Shown: piece by piece, positions 23,856-36,735 of the stretch
How positions within the stretch are numbered: the stretch's first letter is position 1
Layout: each line of letters opens with the position of its first letter
From: Diphasiastrum complanatum
Lineage: Eukaryota > Streptophyta > Lycopodiopsida > Lycopodiales > Lycopodiaceae
DNA: 64,000 nucleotides
Direction of reading: 5' to 3'
NCBI GenBank assembly: GCA_029204225.1
Contig: CM055092.1
Location: 83,944,026 to 84,008,025, forward strand
Program-made: the position numbers and the translations under genes
The notes under the pieces: model-generated
What the model was told of the DNA's origin: nothing
Database searches by the model: none
What the model saw: the letters and a program-made list of their open reading frames with translations, nothing else

Positions 23856-24835
23856 TGTGAAATTTTTCAGATCATTAAGATCCAATCCACTTGAAAGATC
23901 TTTGGTTAGAAAGAGAAATACACTACCAATCTCACCAATGTAGAAAAATCAGCATCTACACACAAAATGAGATGCAAACACTAATAGAACTTGATAAAAC
24001 TTGAATGAAATAATAAACTACTATTGTTGTTTGTACAAAACCAGCAAGCTACATATTTCACATGTGTGGATCCAAAAATAACAATTATAGATCATTCTAC
24101 ACATAAAATTGCATGCAATCACAAGTATAGTGCACCAATGGATAGTAGAACCCAAGAGAACCATGTATAAGCAGGAAATGAGATAGAGAAGAGAGAAGAT
24201 CACTCTCTCCATGAGTTACATCCTTTTATAATAGGTCCAAACCCTATTTGGCAACTTGGCTTTCCCTCCAAAATGCTAACCCTACTCTTTTTGGGTCTAG
24301 ATTCAAAGTACCCAACACTCAAATTTGAATATACTCTTGACTTCTAACTTTCCCACACTTCCAAAAAGTGTTTAGTCAAATGACATGTAGACTAATGAAC
24401 ATTGAAAAGTCAATATCTAAGTCTGAAAACAAAGTTGGCCGCAATATGCCAAATATGAAAATATAGCAAATATGATCAAACTAGTTGAATCTTTCACATG
24501 AGACAGCCATACTTTCTTTGAGATTATACATTCCGAATTGAGTGTGTGACAATAGAGAAAGAAAACAATCAGAAAGCATTCATAGTACAATACACATGAG
24601 AAGAATAGAGAATCTGAATTAAGCAGTTGTGAATACAACAATCAGATCACAATTTTGTTTCCAAGAATGGTTCACAGTAATAGTGCACTATGTGCAGTGA
24701 TCTTACTTAGCTAGTTACAGATTAAATGATTATCTCTATCTTCCGGATTGCTTTCACTCTCTCTAAAATCTTTGATCCTATGGAATCAGATAATTAAGAC
24801 ACAATGGAGTTCACGCAGGAACTCGACATCAAGGA
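23856..24835 (-). repeat. Probable 5' LTR of a lost minus-strand element
   Basis: The inner edge is set by the adjoining primer binding site. The outer edge is a guess. The outermost 130 bases (24705-24835) recur inverted at 41985-42110. No coding sequence was recognised. The retroelement body that should lie to the left has been replaced by the inverted expansin-flank fragment. Confidence 0.4.
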
Positions 24836-26180
24836 GATATTCATCATTGGTCCAGTGTAGATCATTGGTTAGGTCAATGTAAGGTTCTATGGCTTGTTTG
24901 GCCTACTTATGGTTGAGTGAGGCTTGTGTTCCAGATGCTATACCTATGGCAGCAAAGGCGGCCTCAGTGACGCGCACCTTGTGTGTTGCTCCCTGCAAGG
25001 TGATATAAAATTTGGATTTCTCTTCATTCTACGTACTAAAGGCAAGAGTGATGAAATCCATGTTGATTCTCCCATAAAAGGCTCTCTCATGAATACCCAT
25101 TGCGTTAAGCAAAGGCTCCGCAAGGGTCATCCACTGAGTGACCATGCTTGTGCTAGGAAGTATCATGATGTCCGTTGTAGATGGGACATCACGATGGATA
25201 GTATAATGCGGAGATTGGGAAGTATCTGTGGAAGACATGATGATCAGAAATGAAACGCACGATGCGCAAAAGTATATCAAAAAGTAGTTTAGAAAGTTTG
25301 AAAGGCTTTGGTTGTGGGAAAATTTGCAAGAGCTTCGCTAGCACAAGTGAGGAATGAATCGAATTCAACCAACCTATAGTTGAATTTGGTGGGTCCATTA
25401 CATTGAATACTAGTTTAGCTGATCAGTTCGGAATCAAAATTTGCAGGCATGTACAGTATTGTGAAAATAGGCTATAAAAATCTCGGCGATATGGGAATCT
25501 GAACCTATTAGGCGAACGTTTTCTAAGGCTGGCAAAGGATGAACATTCGCCCAAGAGGGTCCTTCGCCCATGTACTGTCATAAATGCATTTTTTCAATAT
25601 CTGAGGCTATGGCCAACCTAATTTTGACATTTTAAGACCATCTAGCATGTCAACGAAGTTTTATAATGAGGGTAAGGTGCTCTACAAAAGTTTCCAAAAT
25701 GGCATACTGTTGATCATTCGCCTAGCTCAAAAAATGGATTTTTCCTGATCAAGAACCTTTGCCCACCTCAATTTAGAAAAATCTGAAGTGGATGTATAGT
25801 CTGAGAGCTCAACGAAGGTTTTTGATACTGTATAGGCCAAATCTGATCAAAAACAGTGATTTTCTAAGTCATTTTCCATCAAAAATATTGTTCTTCCTTT
25901 TTTCCATGCTGATGACTTTCTGACTTTTGCTTATCAGTCTTTTCTTAATTTTTTTTTTCTTTTTTTTTTATATTATTTTATTGAATTTTACTGTCTTTTC
26001 CAAAAAAACTCTAAGCAATCAAATATTGAAAACAAAAAATTGAAAAACAAATAAAATTAAAAATCATTGAGATTAGGCTTGTTGATCTGGCGAAGCAAGC
26101 TACCAAAACTTGCGTAATCGGCTGCCATTCACTGAAGTATCAAATTGTTTTCCATCCAAACATCACATGTTTGAATAAAA
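24836..26180. other. No recognised gene
   Basis: Contains a 109-codon open frame at 24924-25253 with no motif I recognise and a poly-T/poly-A rich stretch at 25950-26070. The section 25490-25860 repeats short phrases such as TTCGCCC and TCGCCTA. Possibly decayed LTR sequence of the gypsy element to its right. Confidence 0.3.
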
Positions 26181-26182
26181 TT

Positions 26183-27480
26183 TTATGTGTCCTTATGAAG
26201 TGTAGGCCACCAGCAACCTGATTGCAAAAGTTTGCAAACAGTAATATCTGTAGAGAAGTGTCCTCCGCCCATGCCATCATGTGAAAACATGATTAAATCT
26301 GGTACTTCATGCGGTAAAACACATCTACATAGAATATTGTCTGATACACGATGATACAATTGTCCTGCAATCAATTGATAAGGTTGAGCCTTATGAATCG
26401 ATTGTCTCTTCTGTACTTTTGTCAAAGAGTCATTCAGTTGTCCTAACATCAGGTCAACAATATCCGCTGCCCACTCAGGTACTGCTTCTACATAGAACAA
26501 TGTAGCATCTGGTAATTCATCATCCACTTCAGTATTAATTGGTGCGGATTCGATTCGTAAAACATGGTCAGCCAGATAATGTTGGTTCCCCTTTCAAACC
26601 ACAATTGGAAAGTCAAATTCAGTCAATAACAGTAACCATCTTGTAATATGTCCAAGGATTGAAGTTGCAAAAGGCAGTCTCATAATCATGTGAATTACAC
26701 AAATGGCATACACTGATTCCATTCATTTTTTCAATTGACAACACTCATTCACTGTGTGATTTCTTTTACAAATAGAACACCAGACATTTTTCCTGGTAGG
26801 AAAAGTCTTCGCAAACTTCTCAGATTCCTTGTTTGCTTTTCCGTTGAAATCTTTCAATGCTTTGATCTTCTCATCAAATTGCAACTGCAACTTTTCCATC
26901 TGTTTCTGCTGGTTCTTCTCGAGTTTTTTGAACTCGTTGAGCATCATTTCTACAGTAGCGTTGACATTCGTAGATGCAATAGTGGTGGATGTCATAGTAG
27001 TCTGCCCTGCTATATACGGCAACATACTAATATTCGGCTCATTATCTGAATCTTCATCATCCTCCCGAATTGCATTGTCCATAGCATTTTGCAAGAGTGC
27101 ATACTCATTATGGAGTTTTAGCTCTCGTCTGATTCGTTTAGGTAAACCTAACAAAAACCACATAATCATGGCATTTTTGTTAATCAGCTCAGGTTCACAC
27201 TCAGATCTAAGGCGTTTCACCCATTCAATGTAATCTCAAACCATTTTTTGCTTTCACATTTTAATTCTACTTAAAAGTAGGAAAGGGTCTTTCATAAACT
27301 TTCGCGGTTTGAATCGTGTGATAAGGGCTCTTTTAACAACCTCCCATCTGTACGCTCAGTTTCATCTTGATTATAGTACCAATCTTGTGTTGCGCTTGTA
27401 AAGGCCATAGGAAATAGCTTAAGTTTATCTTGAGGGAAAATTTTGCCATAGACTTCACAAGATTCAACATAGATCTAATC
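26183..27480 (-). pseudogene. Ty3/gypsy gag, RNase H end and integrase finger
   Basis: Minus strand. From 27480 leftward: decayed gag, then a 165-codon gag frame (27220-26723) with a Lys/Glu/Gln coiled coil and a CCHC-like finger CSICKRNHTVNEC. It then jumps to the end of the Ty3 RNase H region (LLLLTEFDFPIVV, KGNQHYLADH) and the H2C2 integrase finger with YHRV, CRCVLPHE, HDGMGGGHFSTD and WWPTLHKD (26527-26183). Protease, reverse transcriptase and the integrase core are missing, so this is an internally deleted fragment. Confidence 0.75.
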
Positions 27481-27504
27481 TTCCTAAACCATTTTGGGAT
27501 CAAG

Positions 27505-27893
27505 TCTTGTTGTGTGCTAATTTTCTATGCAATAGGTGGATGATTGCTATATTGGATGGAAGAACACCTTTTGAGATGCTATTCAAGAAAAGGCCGAGTG
27601 TCAAGTTTTTTAGAAATTTTGGATGCACTTGCTATGTCAATATAACTCTTGATGATAGGACAAATATAACTCTTGATGATAGGATAAAGGAGGATCCATC
27701 TTCAAGGAAAGGTATATTTGTTGGATATAGTGAGGGTGGTAAAGCCTACAAGATTTACATTCCTACTAATAATAAGGTGATTATTGGTAGAGATGTCATT
27801 TTTTATGAGGGGAACATTCCAAAAGTGTCATCAAGTAGTGATGGTGTGGATGGATCTAAAAATCTTGATGTTGATGTTATGGATCCTACTTGA
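27505..27893 (+). pseudogene. Copia integrase fragment
   Basis: Plus-strand fragment of a copia integrase tail: LCANFLCNR, DGRTPFEMLFKKRPSVKF, FGCTCYVN, KGIFVGYSEGGKAYKIY and VIIGRDVIFYEG. It has an in-frame 24-bp tandem duplication at about 27640-27690 that repeats NITLDDR. It opens abruptly after a gypsy gag on the other strand and ends at a TGA. Confidence 0.8.
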
Positions 27894-28189
27894 GATGGTG
27901 ATGATGAAGGACCATCATCAAATCAAAATCCAAGGAGAACATCAAGGGAAAGACAAATGTTGTGAAGGCTGACATATGAAGAACACACAATATCACTCAA
28001 TCACACTAACTTCATACTGAATGTAAAATGTACATATAAACCTTGAACCTTGATAAAGAGAGAGAAAACTTAGGAGTAGACTACTAGACTAGCCTACAAC
28101 TAGTTATAGCTGGTAATAGCTGTCAATAATAAAGTACATCGTGAACAGTAACTAAGAAATGTAACAATGAAATTTATCATTGATTTCTA

Positions 28190-30842
28190 GCACTCTCTTT
28201 GGCAATGATAAAATTACATTCTTCTATTCCTAAGAGACTACGAAGGTTCTCAAATTTTTATTTACCTAAAGACTTACTAAAAATATCAGCCACTTGATCT
28301 TCAGATTTACAAAAAACTAAATCAATGGCGCCATCAATTATTTTCTCTCGAACAAAGTGATGATGTATCTTGATGTGTTTTGTTCGAGCATGTAGAATTG
28401 GGTTTCTGGCAAGAATGATACAACTTTTGTTGTCGCAATATACAGTTGTACGGGTGCAAAGGTCTCCTCAAAGTCTATACCTTCCTACTACTCAAAACCT
28501 CTTGCTACTATATCAAGCCTTGTACTTTTGAGTTGCCCATGTGCTCCATACTTTGTCATGTAGATCCACTTATATGTGATAGGCATCTTACCATCAGGTA
28601 GCTCAACCAAGTACCACGTTTTATTCTTCGATATAGCCTCCATTTCTATTTCCATAGCTGCACGCCACTCCTTGTCTTCCTTTGCTTCGTTGAAAGTTTT
28701 AGATTCTTGAGCCATTAACATGGATCCCATTAGGGCTACATTCATCTCTAGTCGAGCTGGGGGTTTTCGATTTCTGCTTGATCTCCTAAGCTCTCCCTGC
28801 TCACTTGATTCAGGAGTATCTACCTTATTAGCATCACTTGTTACTAAGAAGTACATTTTAGGCACTCTCCTAGGAGTCTCATTATTAACCCTATTTTTTT
28901 CCATCGGCTCTTCCATATCGACACTGAAGAGAATCGAGTCAGCGCTCCGATACCACTGATGAGAATCGTGAGAAGAAAAATTCATGAAACATTCGCGACT
29001 CTCTTTCGAGATTCAGATGGAGTTCAGATGCGTTCGCTGAACACTGCCAGCTAAAACACTCCTACAATCCCCCAGAGGGTAGTCAGGTACTACTGATCTA
29101 CGCTCATAAAATTAATATAACATTTGACTTCACCATTGTCAAACCTCAGGGCCTTGATCGTCCTTCTAGTCTCTTGAGTCTGCTCACTCCTTGAAGACTC
29201 TGAAGCAATTAAAAGTTTTTGATTTCTTCTTGATAAAGTACACCATAGTTCTTCTGGAAAATTCATCAATAAAGGTTATAAAGGACTTTGCATCCTTGAA
29301 AGAAGGATTTTTCATTGGGCTACAAATGTCTAAATGTACAACATCTAACAATTTTCTAGCAGTATGCTGATGGCTTGATCTAAATGGTTTCCTAGTCTGT
29401 TTACCAACTAGATAGTCTTGACAGACATGTAACTTGACTTTATCACTAGGTTAGTCTAGATCAAGAACAATAGAATGTTCAAACATTTGTTGTACAACAA
29501 CATGATTCAAGTGAACAAGTCTATAATGCCAAAGTAAATTTCTATTTCCATGAATGGAAGTACTGAGCACCTGACTAGAGGCAGAAAAGCAATGACTTAA
29601 TCTATACAAGTATTCATGCCTCTTTCTGAGTGCTAGGATCTTGTTTGTCCTATCAACTACTTTGCACTGATCACATTTGAATTTCACTTTATGTCCTAGA
29701 TCTGTAATTCTGCTTACATAGAGCAACTTCGTAGATAAATTGGATACATACAGGACTTTAGAAAGTAGCTTAAACTGATCATTTGCAATGCTTAATCTTA
29801 CAGTACCTTCACCTTTAATAGCTTAAGTGCTATTATCGCCAAAGTGAATGTATTTGTTGGTACTGTAGGTTGTATAGGACTCGCAACAGCCAATTAGGCT
29901 GGTCATATGCTGAGTGGCACCGGAATCTAGGAACCAAGAACTGTCGCTGAATTCTCCTTGATGGCTGGTTATGAAGGCATCATGATCCGTTTCTTGAATG
30001 GGCTATGGAGCTTCTGCAGCTGCATTGGCCACTTGTTTCGACTGTCCCTTGTTGTTGTTCTTTGCTTGTAGTATCTGGCAATCTTGAATCTTGTATTTGT
30101 TTTGTTTACAGTATCTGCAGAACAACTTCTTCTTCATCTGTGAATTCGACTGTTCTTTGTGTTGTGTTGGTTTTTGGTTTTGCTTTGATTGCTTCGAGCC
30201 TTTCTTCTTCTTCTGCTTAGTCACTCTTGTTGGTGTATAAAGCCTGAGAGTCAGCTGAGGAACTGGAGGCTTCGTTCCTCCGCGTGTCTTCCTGCAACAA
30301 CATTGTGATGACTCTTGAAAGAGTTAGCTCTGGATGTGTCGTGATGATCATCACCCAACTGTCGTATGAGCTTGGCAAGCTTGTAAGTAGTTGCATCACT
30401 GCGTCTTAATCATCTATGATAGAAATGACAGTGGCCATTTGCTTCAGCAGATTTTTGAATTGATTGATGTGATTCTATAGGAAATCACCATTCGCCATCT
30501 TGAGGGAGTAAAATTTCTTCCTGAGATGTAGCTTGGAAGCTATATCTCGCACTTCGTATAATGTGCTCAAGATGTCCCAGCTTCTTTGGATGTCTGGGCT
30601 TCGGACACATGGCCGATCAGAGTATCCTAAATGTTGAGGATGATCAGCACGAATGCCTTTCCATCCTTTAGCTTCCATCTGGAGATTGTTTCGTTGTCAG
30701 CTTTGGGTTTTCCTTTTGCACCTGTAACAACATCATACAACTCCTTAGCCATTAGCACTATTTTCATCTTAAATTTCCACAAATGATAATTGGCTCCATC
30801 AAGCCTGTCCATGATAGGATTGGCTTTTCCTTGGGAATCCAT
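28190..30842 (-). pseudogene. Copia element with RT core deleted
   Basis: Minus strand, 5' to 3': gag start MDSQGKANPIMDRLDGANYH (30842), gag body (LLTSLPSSYDSWVM), zinc knuckle CRYCKQNKYKIQDC near 30100, protease region, pre-integrase finger (WHYRLVHLNH, 29530), integrase remnants, the integrase-to-RT linker (RRSSRNRKPPARLEM), the RT start (KEWRAAMEIEMEAISKNKTW, WIYMTKYG, ARGFE) and finally the RNase H end near 28200-28440 (YCDNKSCI-like, HARTKHIKIHHHFVREK). The reverse transcriptase between the FAPV-type motif at 28455 and the RNase H end is gone, so the element is not autonomous. Confidence 0.8.
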
Positions 30843-30985
30843 GTGGAAGATTAGTCTAGGTGATAGGAATAACTATCAGTGACTTAAGTATGAAAATCTG
30901 GTGCTAAAATACAAAACAAGAAGACAATTATTCTATCAACTAGTAGAGTCTTGTTACTGTGGAAGCTTATCAGGCTATAGAAAAT

Positions 30986-30998
30986 AGCTCTAATACCA
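30986..30998 (-). other. Primer binding site (tRNA-iMet)
   Basis: AGCTCTAATACCA (plus), the initiator-Met type site, directly next to TGTTGGAAAGAG, the inner edge of a minus-strand family B LTR. It sits 144 bases upstream of the gag start of the minus-strand element. Confidence 0.7.
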
Positions 30999-31463
30999 TG
31001 TTGGAAAGAGGGGTGTGAAACAAAGATAGTTCGAACAGAAACGAACACGAAAAAAAAGTGAACTCGAAACTCGAAAAAGAAATGAACTCAAATGGAAAAT
31101 ATTCGTGTGCAACGGAATAAGATATCTCACTCTTTCCTAAGCATGACTATGCCTATCAGACTTGAACAGAACATTAGTGATAGAAATCATGTTCAATCTG
31201 ATTACGTAGCCAAACATTAAGCATCAAAATATTAGAAAGATAATTTGTCGCAAACAGCTAGACTGATAATCAGTCGTGAATTAGTCGTGAAAGACAAGAC
31301 TAAAATTAGTTACGAACAGCTAGACTAATAATAAATCGTGAAGAGTAGACTACCAAATTAAGTAATGAGAGAGTCAGACAGAATGTAGAAAAGCATTGCA
31401 ATATTGACACAAATCTGAATGCAAAACAAACAAAGCTGTAATCAAATTAAGTATAGCGAAATA
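30999..31463 (-). repeat. Inverted partial family B LTR
   Basis: The last 465 bases of a family B LTR in minus orientation, acting as the 5' LTR of the element at 28190-30842. It is cut at AGCGAAATAT and fused head-to-head with a plus-strand LTR. Confidence 0.8.
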
Positions 31464-32601
31464 TTTTAATTTGCCTCCATTCATGCTGCTGCATTTTACT
31501 TGTGTTGTCACACAGTCTGCATATTTACATGTAAAATAAGACTAGCAAATAAAACGCGACTATCTCCATAAATACAAGTAAATTTCCACAGGCGAAAAAG
31601 GCAAAAAAAAATGACATTGTGTTTTTAACGAGATTTGTGACAAGCGAAAAAGACAACACTATCCTACAAATGCTAAAGGTGCCCCAATAGAAAAGCGAAG
31701 GTACCTTGCAAATCAGTTTTTAAAGCATTCATCAGAGTGTCATATTTTTTGCATTTTCATCAACGTTAATTTTAGCAAAGGCTGACGTCGCGGCCTTCTC
31801 ATGCTCATTCCATGCACTGTGCAATCAAATTTGACAACGACAGTAGCCACCCACGATCTCCCATAGACAACGCATCCATTTTTGTACTTTCTTCATTTGC
31901 ACACTTGTGAAATTATGTATATTGTATTCAAAAAAGTGTGAAGCATAATAGCATCAAAACAAAACATCACTGATAATTAGAGACATACATTGTAGATGCT
32001 TTCACGCATTGATTCTTTTCTTCCAGATGTATTGTCCATAATAGGTTCATCCCCTTTACAGATTGTGTGATTAGCTTTGTAAAGCACGCGGTTACGTCCA
32101 CTATTTTCTTGTGTTTACTTGCATTATTGACCTGTATATTTCACTATACTTAATCTAATTACAGCTCTGTTTGTTCTACATTCAGATTTGTGTCAATATT
32201 GCAATGCTTTTCTACATTCTGTCTGACTCTCTCATTACTTAATCTGGTAGTCTGCTCTTCACGAATTATTATTAGTCTAGCTGTTTGCGACTAATATTTA
32301 GTCTTGCCTTTCGCGACTAATTTGCGACTGATTATCAGTCTAGCTGTTCACAACAAATTATCTTTTTGATGTTTTGATGTTTAATGTTTGGCTACGTAAT
32401 CAAATCGAACGTGATTTCTATCACTAATGTTCTGTTTGAGTTTGATAGGCGTAGTCATGCTTAGGAAAGAGTGAGATAGCTTATTTCACTACGCACGAAC
32501 ATTTTCCATTCGAGTTCGTTTCTTTTTCGAGTTTCGAGTTCACTTCTTTTCATATTTGTTTCTTTTCGAGCTATCTTTGTTTCACACCCCTCTTTCCAAC
32601 A
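31464..32601 (+). repeat. Family B LTR, plus strand, 5' end truncated
   Basis: Collinear with 10730-11888, ending CTCTTTCCAACA. About the first 30 bases are missing at the fusion with the inverted LTR. It is followed directly by a gag remnant. Confidence 0.85.
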
Positions 32602-35600
32602 TGAAGGGACCTCAGTCACATGTCATCTAAACGAATATGTTGCAGTCTATGCAGCTCAAACTCAACGTCAAGGCGGGAGGAACTACGGCTGCTACGGATG
32701 TGGCAAAGGACACATAATTGTGGAATGTCCCTACAGGGACAATATACATCCTTCTCCCGAGAATGCGGTTATGGACATTGTTACAAGAATTGTCCATTGA
32801 AACCTGGAACTAGTGCACCTCTGAACTTCATTGCGATAAACAACTACTCAATCAGCTAGTTGCCTTAGGTTCGCCAGTATCAGACGAAGATACTAACATG
32901 TCTCTCTTGTCTAGTTTTTCTCTCTCTTACAATAATTTAGTATTGCTACTCAGTAATACTCCTGACTTGTCTCTCCAAAAGGTGACAGCAAGCTTATCCA
33001 CATCAAATATGAAGACAGTCGCTCTCTATTTGAATAAGCAACAGTTTTCGAAGAAGAAATCTTTGAAGGATAAGAAGACAAAAGCTGAGCAAACTTACTA
33101 GACTAGCAATCACAACAACAAAATCGAAAACATCAAAAGCCTAAGACCAGACTCTTTTGCAAGTATTGCAAGAAAACCAACCATGACATCAAGGATTGTC
33201 GAGTTCTCAAGCATAACGAAGCCAAGAAGAAGATGCGGTAGGATGAAGGATCTAATTCTGCCAAAACCTCTCAAGAAGAACCAACTCTGCTAATGATACA
33301 AGATTTACACATCAGAGATGCGATGGATTGGTATCTCGATTCTGGTGCTTCTCAGCACTTGACAGCATGTAAGTCCTTATTCAAAGACCTCACACCAGCA
33401 GATTTAAAGTATGTCTACTTCGGTGACTCAAATGCACTACAGATTGAAGGCAAATGATCCATTCGCCTTTATCTTCCAAATGGTAAATTGACCTTGCTCA
33501 AGGATGTACTATACGTACCCAAACTGACCAAAAATTTATTGTCAGTCAGCAAGTTTACTAATCAAGACTGCAAAGCCTTGTTCAATTCAAAGAATGTACC
33601 ATTTTGGACAAGCACGACAAAGAGATATTCTTTGCAAACAGATAAGGTAATCTATACGTTCTGGGTCCCAAATATGCACTTTCCATACATGTGAGTACTT
33701 CAAATGCCCAATTATGGCATCAAAGATTAGGACATCTAAACATGATATCAATCTTGTATATGCATCATAATTCTATGGTCAAGGATTTAAATTTCAATGT
33801 TGTCTCCACTGACATTCGACATTTCTATGAGCATCAGGGGAGTTTTGAGCTCCAAAAAGACCCTTTAAGAATTCGTGCAAGATGTCTTTTATATTATTAA
33901 AATATTATAACACTAATACTTTTGACTTGCCATAACTTTTTAATCATAGCTCAAAAGTACGTTATATAACATATCAATGGAAAGTCCTTGTTGAGCGCTT
34001 TCCAATGCACCAAACTCCGCTAAATTCGGACTTACCACTAAAACGTTATGCCATTTTTAGTGTGGAATCAATATGTGGACTCAAAAAGTTACGTTACGTA
34101 GATTTCAAATTTGAGTGTTGTAATTGGTCCATGTGCAAGAAAAATTTGAGAAAAAATATAAAAAAAATCTTTACAAAGGGTCTTTTTGGAATTTAGAACT
34201 CCTCTAATGATGTGCCTACTGGGCAAACAACCTAGATCAAGATTTTCAAAGGGACAAGCCACTAGAGCTAAGTCCATTCTAGAATTAATACACAGTGATC
34301 TGTGCAGCCCTATGAATACTCTCTCTCTCTGGGTTCTACAGTATATCTTATCACTTATATTAATGACTATTCCAAATTTACCAGCATTATGTTCATCCAG
34401 AACAAGTCTAAGGCTTTTAATTGTTTCAAAGACTTCAAACAATTTGCTGAGACACAGACTAGTCAACGACTCAAAATCTTTTGTACTGACAATGGTGGAG
34501 AGTTTTAGTCAAATGAAATGTTTGACTATCTGGCATCATTTGGCATTCATCATCAGTTCACCACCAGCTACACACCACAGCAAAATGGAGTATCCAAAAG
34601 GAAGAACTGCACATTGCTGAGTGCAGCACAATCGATGATGTCAAATGCTCAACTCACCAAAACCTTTTGGGCTGAAGCTATTTCAATAGCTTGCTATCTG
34701 CGGAACTATTCGAGTACCAGAGCAGTCGATTCAAAGATTCCCTTCGACGCTCTCTATGGCTACAAACCGAGTCTACGACACCTCCGAGTGTTTGGTTGTC
34801 TTTGCTATGTACACATTCCCTCTGATCTGAGAAAGAAGTTTGACCTTGTTAGCTATAGGAGTATCTTCATTGGATACTCGACATCACACAAGGCATATAG
34901 AATTTTTGATGCTGAAACGAGCCAAATCTTAGTTAGTCGAGATGTCATCTTCCTCGAAGACAAATTTTTTGACTTCAAGCAGAAGCAGCCAATGCAAGAG
35001 TATGTCCCAACGACTCCCATCACCATCGACAAGCCTGGAACTGCAACTATTCTGACAAACATCAAAGCTATCCATGTCGCACAGCAACGAGAATCATCAT
35101 CTCAATAATCGACTATTGTTTGGAGATCTGCACGACATCGAGAAGAACCTGATCGTTTTGTCCCTCAGGCATTCATCAACAATGATGGACTCACTTCAGT
35201 AATAAAAGCATTGTCAAGTTTGAATGCAGACAGCTGACATTGTGCCATGCATGTTGAATGTAGTTCATTGATGAAGAACAAGACGTGGCGCCTTGTTGAA
35301 ACTCCTGCAGATGCAAAGATCATCGACACCAAGTGGATCTTTAAGCTGAAGCTCAATCTAGATGGTTCAACAGCCAAATGGAAAGCTCGTATAGTCATCA
35401 AAGGATATGAACAAACTCATGGGATTGACTACTCTGATACATATAGTCCAGTAGTAAGACTTCAGTCAATTCAATCTTTATTCGCCTTCGCAGCTTCTGA
35501 AGATCTGAAAATACACCAGATGGATGTTTAAACTGTCTTTTTGAATGGATATATACAAGAATATATCTATATCTATCAACCTGAAGATTGCGTCCTTCAA

Positions 35601-36735
35601 GGCCAAGAACACAAAGTATGTAAGCTGCATAAAGCTCTCTACAGGCTAAAGCAAGCTCCAAGAGCCTGGTTTGATAGAATCAATCGATTCTTGTTGCAGC
35701 ATGACTTCATCTTGAAATCTACTGAATCTAATGTTTATCTCAAACACAGAGGCCCAAGCTATGTCATGATAGCTCTATACGTTGATGACTCATTGATCAT
35801 CAGCAATTCGAATCTGCTACTTGATGAGATGAAGAATCTTCTGTTGAAGGAATTCGAAATGACTGATTCAGGCCCTGTGCACTACCTTCTGGGGATCGAG
35901 ATAAACAGAGATAGAGCAAGGAAAAGTATCACACTAAGTCAAGAAAAGTATCTAACCAGTGTACTCTATAGGTATGGGATGGAAAACTACAAGTCAATAG
36001 ACTCTCCTATGGACTCAGGATTCAAACTGTCAAAGGATATGTGCCCAAAGACTGATGCAGAGAAGAAAGAGATTTGTAAATACCCCTCTTAGTTGATAGT
36101 CGGATAGATCATGTACACCATGGTCTGCACCAGACCTGATCTAGCAATTATAATTAGCACATTATTACATTTATGTCCAATTCTGGCCTACCTCACTGGA
36201 AGGCTCTACTGAGAGTACTAAGATACATTCAAACCACTAAGCATTATGCTTTGTGTTATAATGGAAATACAGAGATTGCATTGACATTACTTACTTATTC
36301 TGATTCTGATTGGACTGGTAATGTGGACACAAGAAAATCTACATCTGGCTATCTTTGCTTTATAGTAGGATGACCCATTTCATAAAGCAAAAATGTATTT
36401 CTTTGTCCTCCACAGAATCAGAATATGTCGCAGCTACCTCTGTAGTAGAAGAAATCATCTGGCTCAAAAGATTGCTTCAGGATCTTATGATAATTCAAAT
36501 CAGTCCAACTATACTCTATTGCTGCATTGCTCTATCTCTGAACCCACAAACTCACTCTAGAACTAATTATATTGGAGTTCAATTTCATTTTCTTAGAGAG
36601 AAAGTTCAGAATAAAGATGTCGAATTAAGTTACTGTCCTATGACCAATATGTTGGCTGATATCTTGACTAAGCCTTTGTCAAAAGAAAAGCATATTGCAT
36701 TATGTAGCTTGCTCAATTTATTTTCAAGATCCTAG
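32602..36735 (+). pseudogene. Copia family B gag-pol, near full length, degenerate
   Basis: Plus strand. An odd double zinc-finger segment (32690-32800), then gag (LLSSFSLSYNNLVLLL), knuckle CKYCKKTNHDIKDC, protease WYLDSGASQH, finger LWHQRLGHLN, integrase core (CTDNGGEF, YTPQQNGVSKRKN, DLRKKFDLVSYRSIFIGYS), reverse transcriptase (KARIVIKGYEQTHGIDYSDTYSPVV, LYVDDSLI, HYLLGIEINRDRA) and RNase H (YSDSDWTGNVDTRKSTSGY, SSTESEYVA, ILTKPLSKEKH). Stops at several sites and a 378-bp insertion at 33832-34209 in the integrase finger. The sequence after its end (AAGCAGGGG then TATTGG) does not match the LTR on its left, so the element is a composite or has a replaced 3' end. Confidence 0.85.
33832..34209. 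mobile_element. 378-bp MITE-like element with inverted termini
   Basis: It interrupts the copia integrase; the sister copy at 12890 lacks it. The left end reads CATCAGGGGAGTTTTGAGCT followed by CCAAAAAGACCCTTT; the right end, reverse complemented, reads CATTAGAGGAGTTCTAAATT followed by CCAAAAAGACCCTTT, giving imperfect 35-bp terminal inverted repeats. The inside is AT-rich and non-coding. No clear target duplication remains (left flank CTATGAG, right flank ATGTGCC), so the superfamily is not assigned. A related terminus occurs at 53546. Confidence 0.7.

Noticed and set aside
26829-27233. 134-codon plus-strand frame, Ser/Phe/Leu-rich
   Set aside because: Antisense shadow of the minus-strand gypsy gag with its zinc finger.
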